A stretch of DNA of 34,591 nt, taken from Mesorhizobium sp. LNHC252B00 (lineage in GTDB: Bacteria; Pseudomonadota; Alphaproteobacteria; Rhizobiales; Rhizobiaceae). Below the pieces are notes generated by a model. It was not told the origin of the DNA. It saw nothing but the letters and a program-made list of their open reading frames with translations, and made no database searches. Shown piece by piece: positions 1-7,090 of this stretch. The position numbers were made by a program, and so were the translations under genes. The stretch covers positions 19,284-53,874 of the forward strand of contig NZ_AYWO01000036.1 of assembly GCF_000502955.1 (NCBI RefSeq). Reading direction: 5' to 3'. Each line of letters begins with the position of its first letter. Position 1 is the first letter of the stretch.

Positions 1-99
1 CCGACGCAGAGCGAGGCCGTGCTGCAGCAGTTCGGGTCGATCGCGGTGTTCTCCGGCGGCAGGATAATCGATCGCTGGCCGGCACTGCCGCTGGCGTGA
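1..99 (+). CDS. C-terminal end of an unrecognised protein (partial)
   Basis: Frame 1 is open from the window edge to a TGA at 97-99 and encodes 32 residues ending IIDRWPALPLA. The beginning lies outside the window. I do not recognise a family from this tail. It converges with the minus-strand GyrI-like gene, only 4 bases away, which fits a real gene end rather than chance read-through. Codon use (G/C at most third positions) matches the neighbours. Confidence 0.5.
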   Translation, partial: PTQSEAVLQQFGSIAVFSGGRIIDRWPALPLA

Positions 100-103
100 T
101 CGC

Positions 104-514
104 TTACGCTTTCACCGGCATCCAGATCTCCAGCCCGCCATCGCCGCTGAGCGGATCGAATTCGGGGCCGTAGCGTTCGAATTCCGTCGCATCCGATATC
201 TCATGGCCGGACGCCGGCAGCCATTTGTTCCAGATCGTGTTGACCGTACGGCGGATGGTCGAGATGTGCTCGCGATGGGCGAACACCGCATATTTCTGTG
301 CCGGCACCCGCACCCGGCTGAATTCCTTCGGCAGGTTGGAAAAGTCCGACACCTCGACGCCGGCGATGTAGTCGAAATTGCCGGAATCGTCGCCGTTGAC
401 GCAGACGCCATAGGCGACGTCGCCTGTCTCGCCCGGAATGTTGCCGATATAGGGGCCGAAGCGCTGCCACTGCATCGGGATGGCGGCGCTGGTTCGCAGC
501 TTCGAGACAGACAC
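104..514 (-). CDS. GyrI-like / AraC effector-binding domain protein, stand-alone
   Basis: The 136-residue protein consists of little more than one small-molecule binding domain of the kind found at the C-terminus of AraC-type regulators and in GyrI/SbmC. Visible family features are the N-terminal QRFGPYIGNIPGE stretch, a central VEVSDFSNLP strand-turn, the AVFAHREHISTIRRT segment, the WLPASGHEISDATEFERY segment and the closing GLEIWMPVK strand. No DNA-binding helix-turn-helix precedes it, so it is likely a ligand sensor or sequestering protein. The start is a GTG at 512-514 with an AGGAG ribosome site 8-9 bases upstream, and a good sigma70-type promoter lies just before that. The natural ligand cannot be read from the sequence. 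Confidence 0.8.
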   Translation of the reverse strand: MSVSKLRTSAAIPMQWQRFGPYIGNIPGETGDVAYGVCVNGDDSGNFDYIAGVEVSDFSNLPKEFSRVRVPAQKYAVFAHREHISTIRRTVNTIWNKWLPASGHEISDATEFERYGPEFDPLSGDGGLEIWMPVKA

Positions 515-544
515 CTAAGCATCTCCTAATGTAGATAAGTATAA

Positions 545-574
545 ATTAGAAAAGTATTCCAGAAATTGAGTCAA
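545..574 (-). promoter_or_regulatory. Predicted sigma70-type promoter of the GyrI-like gene
   Basis: Read on the minus strand, TTGACT (574-569) is followed after 18 bases by TCTAAT (550-545). Both hexamers match the sigma70 consensus at five of six positions. The implied start of transcription is near 538, about 24 bases before the GTG start codon. The 523-660 stretch is much richer in A/T than the surroundings and otherwise holds no gene. Confidence 0.5.
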
Positions 575-663
575 AATACCAAAGTCGTTTTGTGGAATCT
601 TAACAAGAGTCGCATATCGCAGAGAAGGTACAAGTAGAAATAGATGAGTGGAGGTTTTATCCT

Positions 664-1047
664 ATGCGGCCAAAATATCATCCGCTGTCACTTGCTTTTC
701 GGGTGCTGTACCCGATGGTGCCGGTGTCGATCTTCGTAGGAATTGGCTGGTTTTGGGGACTCCCCGAAGTTTGGCATCTGCCTCAACCTGAAGCTAAATC
801 AGACAACAAGCTGTGGCTTGTCACCTATGTCGGCCCGAAGGTCAGTGAGGTGGTGGGACCGCTATCCAGCGGTATGGATGAGTGTTCTGATCGCGCTTCG
901 GAAATGAACGAGCAATGGCTGAAACAGATGGCCTCCGAAGATGAGGCTGGTGCAAACGGCGAAACAGATTTTGAGAAGACCATGTCCGCAAAGTGCATCA
1001 AGGCGTTTTTCCGGCCGGTCGTAAGCTACCGGCCGGAAGACGCTTAG
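664..1047 (+). CDS. Small single-pass membrane protein of unknown function
   Basis: The 127-residue product has a short basic N-terminus followed by one hydrophobic helix (about residues 10-32, VLYPMVPVSIFVGIGWFWGL), then a soluble part of about 95 residues that is rich in charged residues and contains two cysteines (in DECSD and SAKC). The ATG is preceded by GGAGG at about 650-655. I do not recognise a family. The topology suggests a membrane-anchored protein with a periplasmic or extracellular C-terminal part. It converges with the cdsA-like gene 34 bases downstream. The gene is less G/C-rich than its neighbours, which may mean it was acquired. Confidence 0.6.
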   Translation: MRPKYHPLSLAFRVLYPMVPVSIFVGIGWFWGLPEVWHLPQPEAKSDNKLWLVTYVGPKVSEVVGPLSSGMDECSDRASEMNEQWLKQMASEDEAGANGETDFEKTMSAKCIKAFFRPVVSYRPEDA

Positions 1048-1081
1048 GCTCACTCTGGAGAGGCGGCTACAGACGGCTCAC

Positions 1082-2017
1082 TCAGACCGTCCAGAAATAG
1101 CGCACGATGTGAAAGAAGACCGGGGCGGCGAAGACCAGGCTGTCGGTGCGGTCCATCATGCCGCCATGGCCCTCGATCAGATGGCCCCAGTCCTTGACGC
1201 CCTGGTCGCGCTTGATGGCCGAGGCGACCAGACCGCCCAGAAATCCCATCGAGCAGGCGACGAAGGCCACGGCCGCCGCCTGCAACGGCGAAAACGGCGT
1301 CACGAACGACAGCAGCGCGCCGAGCAGGCTCGCCGACACCAGTCCGCCGATCAGGCCTTCCCAGGTTTTCGATGGCGAGACGTTCGGCGAAAAGCGGTGT
1401 TTTCCAAAGAGCTTGCCGAAGATGTACTGCAGCACGTCGCTGCCTTGCACGACGATGATCAGGAAGGCGATCAGCAACAGGGTGCGACCTTCGAAGCCCG
1501 GCACGTCGAGTGTCAGCAGGGCAGGGACATGGCTGACGCAATAGACCGCGATCATCACCGCCCATTGCTGCGCGGCGATCCGCTCGAGGAAGCGTTCGGT
1601 GTCGCCATGCAGCGCCGTGATCGCCGGCATCAACAGGAAGCAATAGACCGGAATGAAGATGACGAAGAGCCCGTACCAGGCGGTCCACACCAGCCAGTAT
1701 TGAAACGGTATGATGATGCCGAACATGCCAAGCAGCACCCAATGGTCGCTGCGGCGCGTATGCGTCAGCGTCACGAATTCGCGCAGCGCGGCGAACGAAA
1801 TCAGCGCGAACAGGATGGTCATGCCGTAGCGGCCGAAGAAGAAGGCGACCGTCATCATCGCCACCATCACCCACCAGGAGTTGATGCGCTGGGTGAGGTT
1901 GACCAGCGTCGAACTCAGCGGCTTCGGCGCCCGCGCCGAGAGTATGGCGGCGACGGTGCTGGCGGTGGTCAAAACGGCCAGCAGGCCGATAATCAGGATG
2001 GAGATATCGTAGCGCAT
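1082..2017 (-). CDS. Phosphatidate cytidylyltransferase (CdsA family, YnbB-like)
   Basis: This 311-residue integral membrane protein should convert phosphatidate and CTP to CDP-diacylglycerol. About eight hydrophobic helices are visible, and residues 266-292 match the CdsA signature closely: S-A-I-K-R, then KDWGHLIEGHGG and MDRTDS. The SPSKTWEG segment near 214-221 is also typical of the family. It is the last gene of the six-gene operon, and its ATG overlaps the stop of plsC (TGATG), so translation is probably coupled. The family's housekeeping member usually sits beside dxr and uppS; this copy sits with lipid-modifying genes, as E. coli ynbB does. I infer a dedicated second CDP-diacylglycerol synthase. 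The start MRYDIS was chosen because of the coupling. Confidence 0.88.
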   Translation of the reverse strand: MRYDISILIIGLLAVLTTASTVAAILSARAPKPLSSTLVNLTQRINSWWVMVAMMTVAFFFGRYGMTILFALISFAALREFVTLTHTRRSDHWVLLGMFGIIIPFQYWLVWTAWYGLFVIFIPVYCFLLMPAITALHGDTERFLERIAAQQWAVMIAVYCVSHVPALLTLDVPGFEGRTLLLIAFLIIVVQGSDVLQYIFGKLFGKHRFSPNVSPSKTWEGLIGGLVSASLLGALLSFVTPFSPLQAAAVAFVACSMGFLGGLVASAIKRDQGVKDWGHLIEGHGGMMDRTDSLVFAAPVFFHIVRYFWTV

Positions 2018-2679
2018 CAATCGTCTCGCTCGGGACGCGGGTTGAGCGCCAGGAGCGTGGCGTGGGCACGCTCGAGAAAGGCACGGCGTTCTTCGCCCGC
2101 GCCAACCGCCACCGGTGCGCCGAAGACGACGCGGCACAGCAGCGGCACCGGCAGGAACTGTCCCTTGGGCAGCACACGTGACATGTTCTCGATCCAGCAC
2201 GGGATCAGCTCGACCTGCGGCCGCGCCATCGACAGATTGTAGAGCCCGGAGCGGAACGCCAGCAGCGGCTCCTCGGTCATGTTGCGGGTGCCCTCGGGAA
2301 ACAGGATCAGCGAGTGGCCCTGGTCGAGAACCGACAGCATGATCTCGATCGGATTTTCCTCAGGCTTCGTCCATTGCCGGTTGATGAGCACGGACGACAG
2401 CATGTCCTGCGCGATGAAGCGGCGCAGCCGCGACTTTCCCCAATATTCGCCGGCGGCAACCGCATGCGTGATCGCGCGCTCCCTTTCACTGAGGCACGCC
2501 GACAGCAGGATGAAGTCGCCATGGCTGGTGTGGTTGGCGAAATAGATGCGCTGCCGGTCGGATGGCAGGCTGCCGCTCCAGATCGGACGCACGCCGGTCA
2601 CCATCCAGGCCAGCGCCGAGAGGCCGACGGAGGTTACCGTCTGCAGCAAGGTGAAGGTTTTCAGCGAAAGCCTGTTCAT
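2017..2679 (-). CDS. 1-acyl-sn-glycerol-3-phosphate acyltransferase (PlsC family)
   Basis: The 220-residue protein has an N-terminal membrane segment (about 8-30) and the two diagnostic acyltransferase boxes: NHTSHGD at 49-55 (the HxxxxD catalytic pair) and FPEGTR at 127-132. The expected reaction is transfer of a fatty acyl group to lysophosphatidate, giving phosphatidate, which is the substrate of the CdsA-type enzyme encoded immediately downstream. The gene overlaps its upstream neighbour by ATGA (start in 2677-2679) and its downstream neighbour by TGATG. PlsC is not part of the E. coli ynbABCD cluster as I remember it, so this version of the module also supplies its own precursor. Confidence 0.88.
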   Translation of the reverse strand: MNRLSLKTFTLLQTVTSVGLSALAWMVTGVRPIWSGSLPSDRQRIYFANHTSHGDFILLSACLSERERAITHAVAAGEYWGKSRLRRFIAQDMLSSVLINRQWTKPEENPIEIMLSVLDQGHSLILFPEGTRNMTEEPLLAFRSGLYNLSMARPQVELIPCWIENMSRVLPKGQFLPVPLLCRVVFGAPVAVGAGEERRAFLERAHATLLALNPRPERDD

Positions 2680-3119
2680 CGTGGCGCCCAGAATCCCGCC
2701 GCCAGAAGCGCTACGGCAAATAACGCCAGGGCCGTGCGCTGCTTGAACAGCAAGCGGCCTGTGCCGGCCATGCGGTCTTCGAGCGTCCGTGTCGTGGACG
2801 CGGCGGGTTTCAGGCGCATGCGCGCCAGCATGTCGTCCACCGCGGCGCCACCGGAAGCTTCGTCATTGTGGCTGCCCATCAGCCGGAACAGCAGCGCATC
2901 GAACGCCAGCAGTGCCGACAGCGCCAGCACGGCGACAGCGGTTGCGGCGGTGGTGGACAGCGCGAGGGCTGCAGGCAAGGTCTCGAAGGCGCCGCGCGCC
3001 GAAGCGGCAAGGGGCGCAAGGATATTTGCGGCCACAACGAGTGCGGCCGGCCATGCGGCCTGCTGCATCAGCATGCGGGCGAAGCGGTCGACGCGGTCCT
3101 GGTAGGCACTGCCGGTCAT
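2676..3119 (-). CDS. Unknown 147-residue membrane protein in the lipid operon
   Basis: The start was set at the ATG overlapping the upstream stop codon (ATGA at 3119-3116); it also overlaps the start of plsC by four bases at the other end. The protein has two hydrophobic segments at about 22-40 and 48-78, a polar stretch of about 50 residues with many charges (around 82-127), and a third hydrophobic helix at about 128-145 ending in FWAPR. No catalytic motif or known domain is visible. Because translation is coupled on both sides, it is probably a subunit or scaffold of the lipid pathway rather than a passenger. A longer frame reaches further upstream but runs antisense-like through the phosphatase gene, so I rejected it. 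Confidence 0.75.
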   Translation of the reverse strand: MTGSAYQDRVDRFARMLMQQAAWPAALVVAANILAPLAASARGAFETLPAALALSTTAATAVAVLALSALLAFDALLFRLMGSHNDEASGGAAVDDMLARMRLKPAASTTRTLEDRMAGTGRLLFKQRTALALFAVALLAAGFWAPR

Positions 3120-4441
3120 GGCGCAGTCCGCTCCGTGGTCTCGGCAAGATGAACTGGCCGGCCGACGGCGATCAGCTTCTCGCGGGCAAGCGTCGGTGTT
3201 TCGGCTCTGCCGGTCGCCACCAGCCATTCGGCGACGACGCCGGCGCTCCGCTGGAAGCCGAGCGCACAGCACACCAGCACGGTGCCGTCGCGGCGCGCGC
3301 TCTCCAGCGCGCTGGTTGCCTGTTGCTGTATCGCCATTTCGGGCGGCAACAGGTCGATCATCGGAAAGCTGATCCAGCGGCAATCGGCTCCCGCCGGCTT
3401 CTCAAGTTCGGCGGCGAGGTCGATGACCGTGCCGAAGCCGTTGGCCTCGCTTGCGGTGGGAAAGCGCCCGAGAAAGACACCGTTGGCAACCGCCACCTGG
3501 GGAGGAAGATTGCGCGTCCAGGCCCAGATGTTTGCCCAGGCGCCGAGACGGTAGGGCAAGAGCAGGATACGGCTTGCAAGCGTGATGCCGCCATCGGCGG
3601 ATTTCTGGAACACCTTTGAGCCGGACCCGGCATAAGCACAGGCGACGATGGACAGCGCCAGCGCCGGCCAAAGCAGGAGAAGCGCGACGGCCCAAAAGAA
3701 GGCGCCGAGCGCGGCACTGGCCACCGCAAGGGTGCCGCCCAGCGCATAGTACAGCGCCAGCCGCCGCGCCTTCGCATCGCTGGTCAGCCGGAAGCCTGAA
3801 AACGGCAATACGCCGCTGCACGGAAACAGCCACAGCGCAAAAAAACCGAGCAGTGCTCCGGTCGGGATGTCGATGAAATGATGCTGCCAGGTCGTCAGCA
3901 CCGAGGCACCGATCAGAAAGCACCAGCCATGCCAGAGCGGCAGGAGAAAGCCGCTGAGCCGGTGGCGCCAATGATCCCAGATGATGACCAGCAGGGCGAT
4001 GTGCAGCGACGGCGCTTGGTTGAACGGTTTGTCGAAGCCGCCGAGCACAGCAAACAGGAAGCCCGGCAGCCCGGTCGTTGCGGGCCGCACGAACGTCGCG
4101 GTCAGCGGGAACAGGATGAAGCAGGCAACGGCGACGATCTGCGCCATGAGATAACGTCCGGCCAGGCGGTCGACCCCTTGCCTGTTGTCGTTGAGCAGCA
4201 GCGACAGGCCGTAGAACACGTTGATCGACCAGTAGGGCACGATGGTCCAGGCGAGGAACGGGATGCTGTGTTCCCACGAGAACACGATGCTGCCGACATC
4301 GTCGCGCCGCGACGCCAGCCAGTTGGCGAAGCCGTAGCTGAGGTAGAAGAACGGCGCCAGGAAGCCCAGCCAAACGACTGCCCTGACGACCACCCGTACA
4401 TAAGGTTCGGTGCGCGCTGTGGATGCAAGCAATGACACCAT
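3116..4441 (-). CDS. PAP2-dual-specificity phosphatase fusion (YnbD-like)
   Basis: The 441-residue protein combines two phosphatase modules. Residues about 18-305 form a multi-helix PAP2-type membrane domain with APSLH at 143-147 and HHFIDIPTG at 187-195, the positions of the second and third PAP2 motifs. Residues about 315-435 form a dual-specificity phosphatase domain with the C-x5-R loop CALGFQRSA (Cys392, Arg398) and an upstream Asp in MIDLLPP as the candidate general acid. The usual His before the catalytic Cys is a Cys here (codons TGC TGT). E. coli YnbD has the same architecture. Probable role: removal of phosphate from a phosphatidyl-alcohol phosphate, as PTPMT1-like enzymes do for phosphatidylglycerophosphate. 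I chose ATG 4441, which leaves 5 bases after the upstream gene; a GTG at 4486 is the alternative. Confidence 0.85.
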   Translation of the reverse strand: MVSLLASTARTEPYVRVVVRAVVWLGFLAPFFYLSYGFANWLASRRDDVGSIVFSWEHSIPFLAWTIVPYWSINVFYGLSLLLNDNRQGVDRLAGRYLMAQIVAVACFILFPLTATFVRPATTGLPGFLFAVLGGFDKPFNQAPSLHIALLVIIWDHWRHRLSGFLLPLWHGWCFLIGASVLTTWQHHFIDIPTGALLGFFALWLFPCSGVLPFSGFRLTSDAKARRLALYYALGGTLAVASAALGAFFWAVALLLLWPALALSIVACAYAGSGSKVFQKSADGGITLASRILLLPYRLGAWANIWAWTRNLPPQVAVANGVFLGRFPTASEANGFGTVIDLAAELEKPAGADCRWISFPMIDLLPPEMAIQQQATSALESARRDGTVLVCCALGFQRSAGVVAEWLVATGRAETPTLAREKLIAVGRPVHLAETTERTAP

Positions 4442-4446
4442 CCTGT

Positions 4447-6231
4447 TCAGCGTCGCCGTGCGACCGAGACGGTGAAGATGCCCCACTGGTCGATGCGCTG
4501 GTCGAGCTTGTCGAAACCGGCGGCTTCGACAAGCTGGTCCATCTCGCCTTGCGTGCGCCGGCGCATAACCCAGGCCTCGCCGCCGCGATGCGAGGTCAGG
4601 CTGCGGGCGATCATCTCGAGCTGCGGGTGCCAGGGCTGGTTGGTATAGAGCAACAGGCTGCCCGGCTGCATGGCGCGGGCCAATCCACCGAGCGAGCGGC
4701 CGATCATCGCATTGTCGGAGAACAGCTCGTAGAGGCCGGAGACGATGGCGAGGTCGGGCGCCGGATCGGCTTTGGCGAGCATGTCGGCATCAAAGGCGTC
4801 GGCGCGCTGGAACGAGACATCAGCCGGCAATTGCCGTTCGGCGATCAGCTTGCGGCCAAGCTGGACGTTGAGGTCGGAATAGTCCTGCAGGCGCACGCTC
4901 GTCGGCTGGTCGGGGCTCTTCATGATGGCATCGAGAACATAGCGGCCGTGGCCGGCGGCGATGTCGAGGATGTGCGCTGGACGCCCGGTCGCCTTGTGCG
5001 TCGCCAGGCAAGCGCCGATCAGCTCTTCGAGATGCAATTTGCGCTGCCGGATGCCGCGCCAGCCGATGGCCTCCAGGAAGACCCGGTCGACGACGCGGCC
5101 AAGGGGTGTGAGACCCCGCGCGTCGTTCTCGTAGACGTAATCCAGCGTCGAGCCGGAATCGAAGCCGGTGTCGATGCCGGTCTTCATGCCCTGGGAGACC
5201 CAGGCGCCCATGCGGATGGAGGCACGGCTGAATGCCCAATAGAGGCCTTTGGGCGACAACAGATCGAGCGGCGAGGCAAGCCTGTCGGCCTCGTCGCGGG
5301 TGTAGCCGGCAATATCCGCCTGCTTCAGGTCGGCCGGCGCATCCGGTGCTGCGAACTGCCTGGCCAGGAACGGCCGGATCAGGTCGAGGGCCTGCGCGCG
5401 GTCGCGCTCGCCCAGCGTATCGTGGAAGAAACCCGGCAACACATGGCGTTCCTTGGTACGGCTGCCGAGATTGACGAAGAACTGGTGCTGCGGGCCGTGG
5501 CGCACCACCCAGTCGCTGCCCGAGAGCAGCAGCTGCGTCGGCACGGTGATGGCGCGGGCGTCAGCGACAATCCGGGCGGCGTGCTGGTAGAGCTCGACCA
5601 GGATGTTGGAGGCGATCGGCCGGGTGATCAGCGGATCGCTCTCGAAGGAGGCGATGCGCACGGGATCATGGGTCAGGAATTTCGCCTTGACATAGGAATT
5701 GACGAAGAAGCGACCCTTGATCTTCTGCCACAACGCGATGCCTTCCCTAGCGAAGGGCACGTAGAGTTTTACCGAAAAGGCCGGTGAGGCCAGCACCATG
5801 GCGCGCAGCTTCGGCGCATAGTCGTGCACCCAGGCTGCCGCGAGCACGGCGCCGAAGGACTGCGCGATCAGCGCGATATCCTGCGTGGCGAAGCCATCCC
5901 TGGCGGCAATCTCGCGCATGAAGCAGTCGATGTCGCGCACCAGGGCCGAGAAGGATGGGGCATAGCCGCGCTCGCCGGACGAGCGGCCATTGCCGCGGGC
6001 ATCCCAGGCATAGAAAGCATGGTCCGGCATCTGCAATTCGTCGACCAGATGGGCCATGCGGCCGCCATGCTCATGACCGCGATGGAAGAGCACCACCGCT
6101 CCCTTGGCATCGGCGGAAGCCGCCGGCCAGAACCGGTAGAAGATCTCCGTCCCGTCATGGCTGCGGAAGACCCGCTCCTGCGCTTGCCGCTCAAAGCTTT
6201 CCGTGGCCGCGGCGATCGGTTCGTGCATCAT
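4447..6231 (-). CDS. Alpha/beta hydrolase-methyltransferase fusion (YnbC-like)
   Basis: The 594-residue protein has two enzyme halves. Residues about 20-295 are an alpha/beta hydrolase of the monoacylglycerol-lipase type, with the segments VVLFHRGHEHGGR and WDARGNGRSSG, the nucleophile elbow AQSFGA (Ser125), Asp240 in SGSD and His270 in FFHD as the likely triad. Residues about 370-590 are a class I SAM-dependent methyltransferase, with motif I ILDIAAGHGRY at 421-431 and acidic LQDYSDLN after the next strand. The first elbow residue is Ala rather than Gly. E. coli YnbC (about 585 residues, from memory) has the same layout. I chose the ATG at 6231, which follows an AAGGGA site; an ATG at 6252 has none. 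Substrates are unknown; a lipid head group or acyl chain is inferred from the operon. Confidence 0.85.
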   Translation of the reverse strand: MMHEPIAAATESFERQAQERVFRSHDGTEIFYRFWPAASADAKGAVVLFHRGHEHGGRMAHLVDELQMPDHAFYAWDARGNGRSSGERGYAPSFSALVRDIDCFMREIAARDGFATQDIALIAQSFGAVLAAAWVHDYAPKLRAMVLASPAFSVKLYVPFAREGIALWQKIKGRFFVNSYVKAKFLTHDPVRIASFESDPLITRPIASNILVELYQHAARIVADARAITVPTQLLLSGSDWVVRHGPQHQFFVNLGSRTKERHVLPGFFHDTLGERDRAQALDLIRPFLARQFAAPDAPADLKQADIAGYTRDEADRLASPLDLLSPKGLYWAFSRASIRMGAWVSQGMKTGIDTGFDSGSTLDYVYENDARGLTPLGRVVDRVFLEAIGWRGIRQRKLHLEELIGACLATHKATGRPAHILDIAAGHGRYVLDAIMKSPDQPTSVRLQDYSDLNVQLGRKLIAERQLPADVSFQRADAFDADMLAKADPAPDLAIVSGLYELFSDNAMIGRSLGGLARAMQPGSLLLYTNQPWHPQLEMIARSLTSHRGGEAWVMRRRTQGEMDQLVEAAGFDKLDQRIDQWGIFTVSVARRR

Positions 6232-6267
6232 GGTCTTTCCCTTTGGCGGCATGGCGAGCCCCGATGC

Positions 6268-6876
6268 TCAGCTGGCGCTGCCAATAAGGCCGGCGCGTAT
6301 CCGGTTTATGGCGGTCAGCAGCGAAAGCGTTGCCATCGCCGGAAACACAAATGGCGCGATGGATGCCGGCCAGAGCCCGGCCGCGCACAGCACCGCGACC
6401 ACGCCCAGCGCCAATGCCCTGTCGCTCTTGCCGAACGGCCCGGCATAGTTTCGCCCGACCTTGGCGGCGATGCCGAGCACACCGGCGAACTCGGTCAGCA
6501 CGGCCGATATCGCGAAGGCGATGACGCCCCATGCGCCAAATTCCGGAAAGACGGCAAAAGGGAGTGTCAACGCGAGGTCCGAAACGACGTCGCAAAACTC
6601 GTTCAGATACATGCCGAGGGTCGAGGCCTGTCCGTGTTCCCGCGCCAGCATGCCATCCACGGCATTCAGCGCCATCCGCACGAACATCACTGCGGGAACA
6701 AGCAACAGCAGCCAGCGCCATTCATGCAAGATCGCGATGGCCATACCGGCCGCGATCGACATCACGGCCGCCAGGATGGTTATGCTGTTTGCGGTGACCC
6801 CGATCGCCGCCAGTCGGTTGACCAGCGGCCGCAGCCTTCCCTGGAAAGCCGGCTTGAGAGCGTAAAGCGTCGGCAT
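6268..6876 (-). CDS. CDP-alcohol phosphatidyltransferase (YnbA-like)
   Basis: The 202-residue protein has about five or six membrane helices and the family signature at residues 71-100: NAVDG, LAR, then G88, N92, D96 and D100. Compared with the canonical D-x2-DG-x2-AR-x8-G-x3-D-x3-D, the first and third aspartates are Asn71 and Asn92, a variant I associate with the YnbA branch. The expected reaction is displacement of CMP from CDP-diacylglycerol by an alcohol, giving a phosphatidyl-alcohol; the alcohol is unknown. It is the first gene of the six-gene operon and is divergent from marR, with 214 bases between them. GGGGGAT before the ATG serves as a possible ribosome site. The next gene starts 36 bases downstream. 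Confidence 0.87.
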   Translation of the reverse strand: MPTLYALKPAFQGRLRPLVNRLAAIGVTANSITILAAVMSIAAGMAIAILHEWRWLLLLVPAVMFVRMALNAVDGMLAREHGQASTLGMYLNEFCDVVSDLALTLPFAVFPEFGAWGVIAFAISAVLTEFAGVLGIAAKVGRNYAGPFGKSDRALALGVVAVLCAAGLWPASIAPFVFPAMATLSLLTAINRIRAGLIGSAS

Positions 6877-7055
6877 TTTCGTGATCCCCCGATCCTGACC
6901 AACGGCTGTACATCAATATGTCGGACACGACCAGCATGACATGGCGGAGCGGCTATGCCGACTGGCATGGCGACCAGGCGCTCACCAATCGCTAACCATG
7001 ACTGCATCGCGTGGCTGTCATGCACATTTGCCAGCTTCTTGTGCAACGCGGCATC

Positions 7056-7084
7056 TTGAATAGTAAGCACGCTTATTATATATC
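7056..7084 (+). promoter_or_regulatory. marR-emrAB promoter with palindromic MarR-type operator
   Basis: An inverted repeat, ATAGTAAGC (7060-7068) and GCTTATTAT (7071-7079), separated by AC, has a single mismatch between its 9-base arms. It lies between a TTGAAT -35 (7056-7061) and a TATATC -10 (7079-7084) that are 17 bases apart. A regulator bound here would block the promoter, so autorepression by the adjacent MarR is expected, with release by an exported drug. Transcription would begin close to the ATG at 7091, and there is no ribosome site, which suggests a leaderless mRNA. Confidence 0.65.
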
Positions 7085-7090
7085 CCGCTC

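Noticed and set aside
1109..2242. A 377-residue plus-strand frame through the cdsA-like and plsC genes
   Set aside because: Shadow frame; the minus strand has complete CdsA and PlsC signatures and coupled start/stop codons.
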